From positions 124,001 to 188,000 of the forward strand of contig NZ_JADQWB010000002.1 in the NCBI RefSeq assembly GCF_015704895.1: a DNA stretch of 64,000 nucleotides. The letters run 5' to 3'. The first letter of the stretch is position 1. Each line of letters starts with the position of its first letter. Below the pieces are notes generated by a model, which saw only the letters and a program-made list of their open reading frames with translations, ran no database searches and was not told the origin of the DNA. The position numbers and the translations under genes are program-made. The stretch is from Agrobacterium leguminum. GTDB taxonomy: Bacteria; Pseudomonadota; Alphaproteobacteria; Rhizobiales; Rhizobiaceae. Below, piece after piece: positions 36,705 to 45,436 of this stretch.

Positions 36705-39623
36705 ATGACACTTGCAACCATTCTTCCATTCATTGTCGCATTGCCCTTCGTTGGCGCGCTTCTGACGGCCTTCATGCCGCGCGAGGGTGCGGCCGCCGGT
36801 CCCGCCTCCGTTGCGGGCGGCGTCGCCCTTTTCGGCCTTGTCAGCAGCATTTTTCTCTATACGAGCGTCAGCGGCGGCGCGGTTCTCAAGTATGATGTGG
36901 AATGGCTGCCCCAGCTCGGCCTGAACTTTACCCTGCGGCTGGACGGATTTGCCTGGATTTTCACGATGCTCATTACCGGCATTGGCCTGCTGGTGGTGCT
37001 CTACGCGCGTTATTATATGTCGGCCGAAGACCCGATCCCCCGTTTCTTCGCCTTCCTGCTCGCCTTCATGGGCTCGATGCTCGGCGTGGTGCTCTCCGGC
37101 AACGTCATCCTGCTGTCGATCTTCTGGGAAATGACCAGCATCTTTTCGTTCCTGCTGATCGGCTACTGGCATCAGAACGCCGGTGCGCGCGACGGCGCCC
37201 GCATGGCGCTGACAGTGACCGGCATCGGCGGTTTCAGCCTGCTGGCCGGCCTGCTGATCCTCGGCCATATGGCGGGAAGCTATGACCTCGACAGGATCAT
37301 CGAGGCCGGTGCGGCCATCCGCGCCCATTCCCTCTATGTACCGGCGCTCATCCTCATTCTCGGCGGCGCGCTGACCAAGAGCGCGCAGTTTCCGTTCCAT
37401 TTCTGGCTGCCCAACGCCATGGCGGCGCCCACACCCGTTTCCGCCTATCTGCATTCGGCCACCATGGTGAAGGCCGGGGTTTTCCTGCTGGCGCGGTTCT
37501 GGCCGGTGCTGGCGGGCACGCCGGAATGGTTCTGGCTGGTGGGCGCGGCCGGCATCATAACCTTGCTGCTCGGCGCCTATTTCGCCATGTTCCAGCAGGA
37601 TCTGAAGGGGCTGCTCGCCTATTCCACCATCAGCCATCTTGGCCTCATCACCACGCTGCTCAGCCTCGGCAGCCCGCTTGCGGCAGTGGCGGCCATCTTC
37701 CACATGGTCAACCACGCCACCTTCAAGGCCTCGCTCTTCATGGCGGCCGGCATCATCGACCATGAAACCGGCACGCGCGACATGCGGCGCTTAAGCGGGC
37801 TTTACACCTATATGCCTGCAACCGCGACGCTCGCCATGGCGGCAAGTGCGGCCATGGCCGGCGTGCCGCTGTTCAACGGCTTCCTTTCCAAGGAAATGTT
37901 CTTTGCCGAGGCCGTCGAAACCCATGCCGACTCGCTGCTGGACCGGGCGCTGCCCTATGTCGCGACGCTATCGGGCGCCTTCGCCGTCGCCTATTCGCTG
38001 CGCTTCATCCATACGGTCTTCTTCGGCCCCAAGCCCGTCGATCTGCCGAACCCGCATCCGCACGAGCCGCCGCGCTGGATGCGTTTCCCGATCGAGTTCC
38101 TCGTCTTCGCCTGCCTGATCGTCGGCATCGTTCCGAGCCTCTCCATCGGCCCGTTCCTGCACTCGGCCGTGCTTTCGGTTCTGGGTGCGCAAACGCCGGT
38201 CTACAGCCTGTCGATCTGGCACGGTTTCAACCTGCCGCTGATCATGAGTATCGCGGCGCTGATCGGCGGGGTTACGATCTATGCCCTGCTCGGCGGTTAT
38301 TTCTCGCGCTGTGATGATGGACCGCCGGTCTTCCGGCATTTGCGTGGACAGCGCATCTTCGAGCGCATTCTCGTCACCGTGTCCTGGAAATGGGCGCGGT
38401 GGCTGGAAAGCACGCTCGGCACCCGGCGTTTGCAGCCGCAGCTGAGGCTTCTTATCCTCGTGGCGCTTCTTGCCGGTTTCTCGCCTCTCTTCCTTTCGGA
38501 ATTCTCCCTGTCGCTGCCGCGCGTCACGACATTCGATCCGATCTTCGCCATTCTCTGGCTGATCGGCATGATCGCGGCCATGGGTGCGGCCTGGCAGGCG
38601 AAATATCATCGCCTCGCCGCGCTCGTCATGCTCGGCGTCTCGGGCCTCGTCACCTGCCTTACCTTCGTCTGGCTTTCCGCGCCGGATCTGGCCATCACCC
38701 AGCTGCTGGTGGAAATCGTCACCACGGTTCTCATCCTGCTCGGCCTCAGATGGTTGCCGAAACGCGTCGAAAAGGTCGACAGCAGCGATGAGCTGCCGGC
38801 GCAGCTTCGCCGCGCCCGCGACTTTTTGCTGGCCGCAGGCAGCGGTATCGGCATGTCCGTCATCGCCTATGCCGTGATGACGCTGCCGGTGCCGAACGCG
38901 ATTGCGACCTATTTCCTCGAACGCGCCTATACCGAAGGCGGCGGCACCAATGTCGTGAACGTCATCCTCGTCGATTTCCGCGGCTTCGACACCTTCGGAG
39001 AAATCGCGGTGCTGGCCATCGTGGCGCTCACCGTCTTTGCGCTGCTTCGCCGTTTCCGCCCCGCCCATGAAAGCATCGGGGTGCCGGAACAGCAGCAGAT
39101 GCAGAACGCCTTCGATGCCGAACGGCCGGACCGCAGCAAGGGCGATACGGTTCGCGACTATCTCTATGTGCCGTCCATCGTGATGCAGTGGATGTTCCCG
39201 GTCATCATCACCTTCTCGATCTTCCTGTTCATGCGCGGGCACGACCTGCCGGGCGGCGGCTTTGCGGCCGGCATCACCATGGCCATCGGCTTCCTGCTGC
39301 AATATCTCGCCGGCGGCGCGCGCTGGGCGGAAGACCGCATCCGCATCCTGCCGCTGCGCTGGATGGGCTTCGGCCTTTTGATGGCGGCGGCGACGGGTAT
39401 CGGCTCCTGGTATTTCGGCTACCCGTTCCTGACCTCCTATTTCCAGTATACGGAGATACCCTATATCGGCAAAATGCCGACGGCATCCGCCCTGCTGTTC
39501 GACCTCGGCGTCTTCTCGCTGGTCGTCGGCTCCGTTGTTCTTATCCTGATAGCACTGGCACACCAATCGTTGCGTAACTACCGCGTTCGCACGCCTGAAG
39601 CCGCAAAAGCGGAGGACGTGTAA
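36705..39623 (+). CDS. mrpA: Mrp-type Na+(K+)/H+ antiporter, fused subunits A and B
   Basis: Main proton-channel subunit of the multisubunit antiporter (PhaA in Sinorhizobium) for pH, sodium and potassium homeostasis. The 972-residue membrane protein has the complex I ND5-like N-terminal part (HSATMVKAGVFLLARF; FHMVNHATFKASLFMAAGI) and a C-terminal extension (about residues 815-960) that equals MrpB: VMQWMFPVIITFSIFLFM and GHDLPGGGFAAGI. Such A-B fusion defines the group 2 operons. mrpC overlaps its stop by one base. Confidence 0.95.
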   Translation: MTLATILPFIVALPFVGALLTAFMPREGAAAGPASVAGGVALFGLVSSIFLYTSVSGGAVLKYDVEWLPQLGLNFTLRLDGFAWIFTMLITGIGLLVVLYARYYMSAEDPIPRFFAFLLAFMGSMLGVVLSGNVILLSIFWEMTSIFSFLLIGYWHQNAGARDGARMALTVTGIGGFSLLAGLLILGHMAGSYDLDRIIEAGAAIRAHSLYVPALILILGGALTKSAQFPFHFWLPNAMAAPTPVSAYLHSATMVKAGVFLLARFWPVLAGTPEWFWLVGAAGIITLLLGAYFAMFQQDLKGLLAYSTISHLGLITTLLSLGSPLAAVAAIFHMVNHATFKASLFMAAGIIDHETGTRDMRRLSGLYTYMPATATLAMAASAAMAGVPLFNGFLSKEMFFAEAVETHADSLLDRALPYVATLSGAFAVAYSLRFIHTVFFGPKPVDLPNPHPHEPPRWMRFPIEFLVFACLIVGIVPSLSIGPFLHSAVLSVLGAQTPVYSLSIWHGFNLPLIMSIAALIGGVTIYALLGGYFSRCDDGPPVFRHLRGQRIFERILVTVSWKWARWLESTLGTRRLQPQLRLLILVALLAGFSPLFLSEFSLSLPRVTTFDPIFAILWLIGMIAAMGAAWQAKYHRLAALVMLGVSGLVTCLTFVWLSAPDLAITQLLVEIVTTVLILLGLRWLPKRVEKVDSSDELPAQLRRARDFLLAAGSGIGMSVIAYAVMTLPVPNAIATYFLERAYTEGGGTNVVNVILVDFRGFDTFGEIAVLAIVALTVFALLRRFRPAHESIGVPEQQQMQNAFDAERPDRSKGDTVRDYLYVPSIVMQWMFPVIITFSIFLFMRGHDLPGGGFAAGITMAIGFLLQYLAGGARWAEDRIRILPLRWMGFGLLMAAATGIGSWYFGYPFLTSYFQYTEIPYIGKMPTASALLFDLGVFSLVVGSVVLILIALAHQSLRNYRVRTPEAAKAEDV

Positions 39624-39958
39624 TGGAACTCATTCTCGCAATCGGCATCGGCATCATGACCGGCTCCGGCGTTTGGCTGGTGCTGCGCCCGCGCACCTAT
39701 CAGGTCATCGTCGGACTTTCGCTGCTGTCTTACGCCGTCAACCTCTTCATCTTCGGCGTCGGCGGCATCAAGACCAATGCGCCGCCGGTGCTGGTGAACG
39801 GCGTCGACAGTTCGACGCTCGCCGACCCCGTGCCGCAGGCGCTGGTGCTGACGGCCATCGTCATCGGTTTCGCCACCACCGCATTGTTCCTCGTCGTGCT
39901 GCTCGCCGCCCGCGGCCTCACTGGCACCGACCATGTGGACGGGAGGGAGTCGAAATGA
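39623..39958 (+). CDS. mrpC: Mrp antiporter subunit C
   Basis: A 111-residue membrane subunit homologous to NuoK of complex I. Three membrane helices are visible: MELILAIGIGIMTGSGVWLV, VGLSLLSYAVNLFIFGVGGI, and ALVLTAIVIGFATTALFLVV. The motif ADPVPQALVLTAIVI is diagnostic. It overlaps mrpA and mrpD by one and four bases. Confidence 0.95.
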   Translation: MELILAIGIGIMTGSGVWLVLRPRTYQVIVGLSLLSYAVNLFIFGVGGIKTNAPPVLVNGVDSSTLADPVPQALVLTAIVIGFATTALFLVVLLAARGLTGTDHVDGRESK

Positions 39959-41601
39959 TGTCTTTCCCCTTCCACATCGTCATCGCGCCGATTCTTCTGC
40001 CGCTGATTACCGCCGCGCTGCTGCTGTTCTTCGACGAGCGCCAGCGCGTGGCGAAAGCCGCCATCAGCCTCACCTCGACCGTGCTGTTGCTGGTGGTCGC
40101 CATATTGCTGTTCCGCGAAGTGAACTCGACGGTCAATACCGAGATCGCCGCCGTGGTTTCGAGCGGCGTCTATCTGCTCGGCAACTGGCCGGCGCCCTTC
40201 GGCATCGTGCTCGTCGCCGACCGTCTTTCGGGCCTGATGGTGCTGCTTACGGCGCTGCTTGCCATTCCGTCCCTGATCTATTCGATGGCGAAGTGGCACA
40301 GGTCTGGCGCGCATTTCCATTCGCTGTTCCAGATGATGCTGATGGGCGTCAACGGCGCATTCCTGACCGGCGACCTCTTCAATCTCTTCGTCTTCTTCGA
40401 AGTGATGCTGGCCGCGTCCTACGGTCTGCTGCTGCATGGTTCCGGCCAGCAGCGCGTCAAGGCAGGGCTGCATTATATCGCCATCAACCTCGTCGCCGCC
40501 CTGTTCTTTCTGATCGGCGTCAGCCTCATCTATGGCGTTACCGGCACGCTGAACATGGGCGACCTCGCCCATCGCATCGAGGGGCTCAACCCCGATCAGC
40601 GCATGCTCTTGGAAACCGGCTCGGCCATCCTCGGCATCGCCTTTCTGGTCAAGGCCGGCATGTGGCCGCTGAATTTCTGGCTGCCTTCCGCCTATGGCGC
40701 GGCATCGGCCCCGGTGGGCGGGCTCTTCGCCATCATGAGCAAGGTCGGGATTTATGTCATCGCCCGCCTTTCCTTCCTGCTTTTCGGGCAGACGGCCGGG
40801 GAATCGGCCGGTTTCGGCCATGATGCGCTGCTGGTTGGCGGCATCGCCACCATCATCTTCGGCGCCATCGGCGTTCTGGCATCGCAGGCGCTGGGGCGGC
40901 TGGCCGGCTTTTCGGTTCTCGTCTCATCGGGAACGCTGCTTGCCGCCATGGGCACCGGCAATCCGACGGTGGCGGCCGGCGCGCTTTATTACATGGTCAG
41001 CTCCACCCTCACCATCAGCGCCTTCTTCATGCTGATCGAACTCGTCGAACGCGGACAGGATGCCGGCGCGAACGTTCTTGCCGTGACCATGGAGGCCTAT
41101 GGCGAGGGCGACGAGGAAGAGGAGGAGGAGGAAGTCGGCGTGACGATGCCCGCCACCATGGCGGTGCTCGGCGCCTGTTTTGCCGCCTGCGGCATTCTTC
41201 TGGCCGGCCTGCCGCCGCTTTCGGGTTTCATCGCCAAATTCTCGATGCTGACCGCCATTCTCAACCCTTCCGGGCTCGGCGCCAATGACAGCGTTTCCAC
41301 ACTGTCCTGGTGGCTGGTCTTCTTGATCGTCTTTGCCGGTTTCGCCTCGCTGATCTCGATGACGCGCGCCGGCATCCGCACCTTCTGGGCCTCCATCGAA
41401 GGCACTGTGCCGCGCGTTCTCGTCATCGAAATCGCCCCCGTGATGCTGCTGCTCGGCTTGACGCTCGCCATGACCGTGCAGGCAGGACCGGTGATGCGAT
41501 ACATGCAGGAAACGGCGCGTATTCTCGACCTGCCGGCAAGCTATATTCAGGGCGTCATTTCCGCACCCCGAGCGGGAAGCAACCCGGAGGCAGAGCCATG
41601 A
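39955..41601 (+). CDS. mrpD: Mrp antiporter subunit D
   Basis: Antiporter-type membrane subunit related to NuoM/N, 548 residues, about 14 helices. It starts MMSFPFHIVIAPILLPLITA just after GGGAGGGAG. The conserved channel region includes ETGSAILGIAFLVKAGMWPL and FWLPSAYGAASAPVGGL. An unusual run of eight consecutive acidic residues (D then seven E) occurs in a loop at about residues 385-391 before a new helix (TMPATMAVLGACFAA). It overlaps mrpC and mrpE. Confidence 0.94.
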   Translation: MMSFPFHIVIAPILLPLITAALLLFFDERQRVAKAAISLTSTVLLLVVAILLFREVNSTVNTEIAAVVSSGVYLLGNWPAPFGIVLVADRLSGLMVLLTALLAIPSLIYSMAKWHRSGAHFHSLFQMMLMGVNGAFLTGDLFNLFVFFEVMLAASYGLLLHGSGQQRVKAGLHYIAINLVAALFFLIGVSLIYGVTGTLNMGDLAHRIEGLNPDQRMLLETGSAILGIAFLVKAGMWPLNFWLPSAYGAASAPVGGLFAIMSKVGIYVIARLSFLLFGQTAGESAGFGHDALLVGGIATIIFGAIGVLASQALGRLAGFSVLVSSGTLLAAMGTGNPTVAAGALYYMVSSTLTISAFFMLIELVERGQDAGANVLAVTMEAYGEGDEEEEEEEVGVTMPATMAVLGACFAACGILLAGLPPLSGFIAKFSMLTAILNPSGLGANDSVSTLSWWLVFLIVFAGFASLISMTRAGIRTFWASIEGTVPRVLVIEIAPVMLLLGLTLAMTVQAGPVMRYMQETARILDLPASYIQGVISAPRAGSNPEAEP

Positions 41602-42086
41602 TAAGCCGTGTCCTGCCCTACCCGCTGCTGACGATCTCGCTGATCTTTTTCTGGATGACGATCAACAGCTTTTCGCCCGGGCATCTGCTGCTCGGCACCG
41701 GGGTCGCACTTGTCGCCTCCTGGGCGATGGCGTCGCTCAGGCCCGCCAAACCGCGCATCCGCAACTGGCACAGGCTGGTGCAGCTCATCCTGATCGTGCT
41801 TTACGATATCGTCAGGTCCAATCTCTCGGTCGTGAAGATCATCCTGTTCAAGCGCGAGAGGGACCGCAAATCCGGCTTCCTGGCCGTGCCGCTCGATATT
41901 CGCGATCCGATGGCGCTTGCGGTTCTGGCGACGATCCTGACCTCGACGCCGGGAAGCGCATGGCTCGAATATAATTCCAGCCAGGGCACGCTGCTGCTTC
42001 ACGTTCTCGACGACGTGGATGAGGCGGCCTGGATAAGCCTCATCAAGAACCGTTATGAAAAACTGCTGATGGAGATATTCGAATGA
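41598..42086 (+). CDS. mrpE: Mrp antiporter subunit E
   Basis: A 162-residue subunit with two N-terminal membrane helices (LPYPLLTISLIFFWMTINSF; LLGTGVALVASWAMASLR) and a soluble C-terminal part. The DIVRSNLSVVKIILFKRE block and ILTSTPGSAWLEYN are family hallmarks. It overlaps both neighbours by four bases. Confidence 0.93.
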   Translation: MISRVLPYPLLTISLIFFWMTINSFSPGHLLLGTGVALVASWAMASLRPAKPRIRNWHRLVQLILIVLYDIVRSNLSVVKIILFKRERDRKSGFLAVPLDIRDPMALAVLATILTSTPGSAWLEYNSSQGTLLLHVLDDVDEAAWISLIKNRYEKLLMEIFE

Positions 42087-42364
42087 GTTCGATTATCCTT
42101 TTCTGGTCCTTTTCGCTGGCGCAGTTCATGCTGGCCATCGCCATGGCGATTTCGGTCTACCGCATCGCCATCGGCCCGCGCGCGCAGGACCGCGTGCTGG
42201 GCGTGGATACGCTCTATGTCAACGCCATGCTGCTTCTGTTGACCTTCGGCCTGCGCACCGGCAACGACATTTATTTCGAGGCGTCGCTGCTGATTGCGAT
42301 CCTCGGCTTCGTCTCCACCGTCGCCCTTTCCAAATTCCTGATGCGCGGCGAGGTGATCGAATGA
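42083..42364 (+). CDS. mrpF: Mrp antiporter subunit F
   Basis: A 93-residue membrane subunit with three helices. The motif YRIAIGPRAQDRVLGVDTLY is diagnostic for MrpF, and the last helix reads EASLLIAILGFVSTVALSKF. It overlaps mrpE and mrpG by four bases. Confidence 0.94.
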   Translation: MSSIILFWSFSLAQFMLAIAMAISVYRIAIGPRAQDRVLGVDTLYVNAMLLLLTFGLRTGNDIYFEASLLIAILGFVSTVALSKFLMRGEVIE

Positions 42365-42705
42365 GCGAGGCGCACGAATTTCCCCTCTGGGCCGCCATTG
42401 CCGTGGCCTTCTTCGTCCTTCTGGGCGCTTCGCTGACGCTGATCGGCACCATCGGCTTTGCCAGGCTCAACAGCTTTTATGAGCGCCTGCACGCGCCGAC
42501 ACTCGGCACCAGCTGGGGCACCGGCGGCATCGTCATGGCCTCGATCATCTATTTCTCCGTCTCCGGCGACCGCTTCGCCTTCCACGAAATCTTCATCGGC
42601 ATCTTCATGACGGTGACGACACCGGTTTCCCTGATGCTGTTGGGACGTGCTGCGCTTTATCGGGACCGGGCGGAGCAGAATACGGATAATCGGGAGCATC
42701 TTTAG
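42361..42705 (+). CDS. mrpG: Mrp antiporter subunit G
   Basis: A 114-residue membrane subunit, last gene of the Mrp operon. Helices are AAIAVAFFVLLGASLTLIGT, GGIVMASIIYFSVSG, and IFIGIFMTVTTPVSLMLLG. The block ARLNSFYERLHAPTLGTSWG is typical of MrpG. A hairpin follows immediately. Confidence 0.94.
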   Translation: MSEAHEFPLWAAIAVAFFVLLGASLTLIGTIGFARLNSFYERLHAPTLGTSWGTGGIVMASIIYFSVSGDRFAFHEIFIGIFMTVTTPVSLMLLGRAALYRDRAEQNTDNREHL

Positions 42706-42708
42706 AGC

Positions 42709-42728
42709 GCCGGGCTACTTTGCCCGGC
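42709..42728. terminator. Convergent hairpin between mrpG and the XRE gene
   Basis: GCCGGGC pairs perfectly with GCCCGGC around TACTTT. It lies 4 bases after the mrpG stop and overlaps the last codons of the convergent XRE gene, so it could end transcription from both sides. No clear T run. Confidence 0.5.
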
Positions 42729-43047
42729 TGTTCGCCACTGCCTCAATTGCGATGGCCATGACTTCCAGATCGCTTTCCGGCAGTGCATTTGCTGCCGAAG
42801 CGATCTTTGCTTTCAGCAGATCATGGCCAGTCAGCACGGCTGTTTTCTTCTCAAAATCAAGCAATGCGTTCGGAGTGCTATCCAGAACGGTGGCTATCCG
42901 AACGAGTGTCGCCAGATCTGGCTCCCTTCGGCCCATGATGTAATTGCCGTAACGACGCTCCGTAAGTCCCGCTCGGCGGGCAACTTCCGCATTGGAGAGA
43001 CCAAGCTCCTTCGCGCGCTTTTTCAGATTTGCTGCAAATGATTCCAT
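42715..43047 (-). CDS. XRE-family transcriptional regulator
   Basis: A 110-residue DNA-binding protein with an N-terminal helix-turn-helix of the Cro/CI type (residues about 5-62: LKKRAKELGLSNAEVARRAG, then RRYGNYIMGRREPDLATLVR). The C-terminal 45 residues are helical and may dimerise. A 15-bp palindrome lies one base upstream of its start codon, which suggests autoregulation. It is divergent from the small membrane protein at 43126. No phage genes are near. Confidence 0.88.
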   Translation of the reverse strand: MESFAANLKKRAKELGLSNAEVARRAGLTERRYGNYIMGRREPDLATLVRIATVLDSTPNALLDFEKKTAVLTGHDLLKAKIASAANALPESDLEVMAIAIEAVANSRAK

Positions 43048-43048
43048 A

Positions 43049-43063
43049 GGAACAGATTGTTCC
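43049..43063. promoter_or_regulatory. Palindromic operator candidate for the XRE regulator
   Basis: GGAACA-GAT-TGTTCC is a perfect 6-3-6 palindrome directly before the ATG of the XRE gene and about 63 bases before the divergent gene. Spacing is in the range used by small XRE dimers. Confidence 0.5.
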
Positions 43064-43125
43064 TGACAGAAACCACGGGTCTATGTACATTATGGCGTTA
43101 AAGATCACGTCATTATAGGTAGGCT

Positions 43126-43410
43126 ATGCCGCTCAGCGCCGATTATCTCTATCTCATCGCGTGCTGCAGTTTCGTCCTGGCGGCTTACCTCTGGCTCGAA
43201 TGGCAGACCCGCATTCGACCCCTTCTCTTACCAAGCTCGGAGATTAAACGCCTTGCTGATGACCTGATTGAACGACATGGCGAGCGCGCGGAGGAATTCG
43301 CCGCAATGGAAGAAGACCGGGCATGGCGCTATTCGCGAAGCTTCGAGCAGGGCAAATGGCGGCGTGTGCGCGGCGAGATTGAGCGTTGTCGCGAAGCCTT
43401 GAACAGCTAA
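43126..43410 (+). CDS. Small membrane protein of unknown function
   Basis: A 94-residue protein not recognised. One N-terminal membrane helix (residues 6-25, DYLYLIACCSFVLAAYLWLE) is followed by a polar helical tail (IKRLADDLIERHGERAEEFA). It is divergent from the XRE gene and shares its operator region, so the two may be coregulated. No ribosome site stands out except GGTAGG six bases before the start. Confidence 0.62.
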   Translation: MPLSADYLYLIACCSFVLAAYLWLEWQTRIRPLLLPSSEIKRLADDLIERHGERAEEFAAMEEDRAWRYSRSFEQGKWRRVRGEIERCREALNS

Positions 43411-43467
43411 ATAACGCGAGCGTAACAGCGACGCGCTAGGCCAGCTTAAATACAGACCCCACATATC

Positions 43468-44841
43468 CTACTCATCGTCTGATTTCTTGGCTCTTGGCTT
43501 TGGAGCAGACATCGTTTCTGTAGACATGGCACTTGAGACGGCTGCGGCCGATCCAACGACAGCAGCCATTCCACCTTTTTCCGGAATCAGCGCGATAATC
43601 TTGTCGGCGATACCGGGAATGCCCTCAAGACCTTTACGGATAGTCGGATTTGCGAGGAGTTCCTGTAGTGGAGAACTGTGCGTTTCCTTTTCCATAAGAC
43701 GGATTGGGGCTTCCTCCAACCTATCTAATGCTGAAGCGAATAGGCGACCTTGCAAGGCAGGATCTATCTCAATCGCTTCTTTTCTATACCCTTCATATGC
43801 CTTCGATACCGCTGCCTTGAATGCATAGTCTTCCGCCAATTTAAAGTTCACCGCAATTTGTTTCGTTGACAACCAAGCGAACCAGATCGGCCCACCGATG
43901 CCGAATACGACGAGTACAACATTCATCCAAACAATGTGCGACGGGCTATCGTTACTTAAAACGGCTTGGAGGGCAGTTACCCTATTAGCTCCTATAAAAA
44001 AAGCGGAAACAAGTGCTGAGACTAACCCCGCTACCCATGCTGCCCCGGCCCAGGTCAAACCTTCCTTTCGTTTTTCAAACGCATTCGCTAACCCGACGCC
44101 AGTAGAGCCACGAAGCGCTTGTTCACTTTTTTCTATGAGCTTTTCCGCTTGCTTCTCCGAAGCTGCCATACGCTGCCGAGCATCAGCAGCAGCATCACTT
44201 GTCGCATCTATTTTTGCTCCAACTTTTGTGGCTCGTTCGAAAATTTCCTCGGTTTGCGTGACTATTTTGCTTACTTCAGCGCGCTTTGATGCAAGCTCGG
44301 CAAGGTCTTCAGGAAGCTGCTCGGCTGTTTCATGCGCCGCTTCTATATCACTGATTTTTTTATCGATTTCGGCGGAACGCGGCTCTAATGAGATAAGACG
44401 ATTATCTACATCTCTCAGTCGCCGCGCTAAATCTTTTGGAAAGAATGACTTATCCTCCACACTCTCCCAGTCCAACTTAATCGGCCCTCTTGGCTCGGTC
44501 GGCAATCGCGAGTTGATCATATGTAACGTCATCATGAGGCCGCTAACTGTCGTGGCGGGATCGTTCGCCAACTGTTGAACGGGTAGTGCACTCACGAGTG
44601 TTGGAATGGATGACACGAAGGCCGCCAGTTCCGGCTTACTCATATGGTCATCGGTCAAGCTTCTGACTTGGCGCTCGGTGTAGGAGATATAGTCGGTTAT
44701 AAAAGTAAAACTGTATGATGGCAAATATGACTGCAACGAGTTCAAAGGGATTCCTTCTCCCCACCCGTGCGATTTGAATACCGCAATCAAGCGATCGTTC
44801 AAGTCCTTAACGCTGTCAGCCGTATCAGAAACAGTAGCCAT
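43468..44841 (-). CDS. Membrane coiled-coil protein of unknown function (accessory)
   Basis: A 457-residue protein I cannot assign. The ATG at 44841 has GGAGG six bases upstream. The N-terminal 130 residues are soluble; residues about 150-245 form a coiled coil (DKKISDIEAAHETAEQLPED, later ARQRMAASEKQAEKLIEKSE); two membrane helices follow (about 258-282 and 300-322); then a soluble part with LAEDYAFKAAVSKAYEGYRK and an Ala-rich lysine tail. Base composition is clearly more AT-rich than the neighbours, and it lies beside tRNA-Phe, so recent acquisition is likely. Confidence 0.75.
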   Translation of the reverse strand: MATVSDTADSVKDLNDRLIAVFKSHGWGEGIPLNSLQSYLPSYSFTFITDYISYTERQVRSLTDDHMSKPELAAFVSSIPTLVSALPVQQLANDPATTVSGLMMTLHMINSRLPTEPRGPIKLDWESVEDKSFFPKDLARRLRDVDNRLISLEPRSAEIDKKISDIEAAHETAEQLPEDLAELASKRAEVSKIVTQTEEIFERATKVGAKIDATSDAAADARQRMAASEKQAEKLIEKSEQALRGSTGVGLANAFEKRKEGLTWAGAAWVAGLVSALVSAFFIGANRVTALQAVLSNDSPSHIVWMNVVLVVFGIGGPIWFAWLSTKQIAVNFKLAEDYAFKAAVSKAYEGYRKEAIEIDPALQGRLFASALDRLEEAPIRLMEKETHSSPLQELLANPTIRKGLEGIPGIADKIIALIPEKGGMAAVVGSAAAVSSAMSTETMSAPKPRAKKSDDE

Positions 44842-45121
44842 CCAGAACCTCCGATTCAATCGTCGATTACTGGCAGGACGAAGGTAAAAATGGAATATGC
44901 GTTAAACATAATACACGATTATATTTGCCACAGAGTATGCACCAGCACCATCATCATGATGCTCGACACGCAGGGCAGTCCTGTAGATTTCCCTAGTCAG
45001 CCACCGCTACGCGAGCTTCAATTTACAAATCTGGCGTACCACTTTGATGCCGATTGAACAATCAAAGAGATCTCCAAAATGATATAGGAAATAAATTCAG
45101 CGCTTAGGAACAATGTTATAA
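44842..45121. other. AT-rich gap before tRNA-Phe
   Basis: About 280 bases with low GC and no supported gene. A forward frame (44767-45057) starts inside the coiled-coil gene on the other strand, lacks a ribosome site and resembles nothing known. No copy of the tRNA 3' end was seen on the far side of the patch, so no attachment site can be named. Confidence 0.4.
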
Positions 45122-45197
45122 TGGTGCCCGGAGGCGGATTTGAACCACCGACACGCGGATTTTCAATCCGCTGCTCTACCAACTGAGCTATCCGGGC
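45122..45197 (-). tRNA. tRNA-Phe (anticodon GAA)
   Basis: Reading from 45197 on the minus strand: acceptor GCCCGGA with TCCGGGC, D arm GCTCAGTTGGTAGAGC, anticodon stem GCGGA/TCCGC around TTGAAAA (anticodon GAA), T arm with GTTCAAATC, encoded CCA. Length 76 nt. Its 3' end faces the AT-rich accessory patch. Confidence 0.97.
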
Positions 45198-45436
45198 ACT
45201 TCAGGTCCTTGAAGAACCTCCGCTTTTGGCGGGCGGGGCTGTTTGGTGCCCCGAAAGTGAGCGGGGTTATAACATCTTGTTCGGACATGGCAAGCGCCAT
45301 CGCGAAGTTTTTTGACAGTTTTTTCACGGCGCCTGTGGATGGCTGGAAAGTCTGCCCGGCGAAGGCCGGATTGCGGCGGAAAACCCGCTCTCGGGCATCC
45401 GCCGGGCCAGCAGGTAGCGGCGCAGCGGGTGGCGGC

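Noticed and set aside
43049-43063. LexA (SOS) box reading of the GGAACA palindrome
   Set aside because: Alphaproteobacterial LexA boxes use GTTC or GAAC units with 7 bases between them; here the gap is 5.
44767-45057. Forward 96-codon frame before tRNA-Phe
   Set aside because: It begins inside the opposite-strand gene, has no ribosome site, and lies in AT-rich DNA where it may be chance.
42705-45197. Integrative element with attachment sites at tRNA-Phe
   Set aside because: No integrase gene and no copy of the tRNA 3' end were found within the window, so only an AT-rich accessory patch is claimed.
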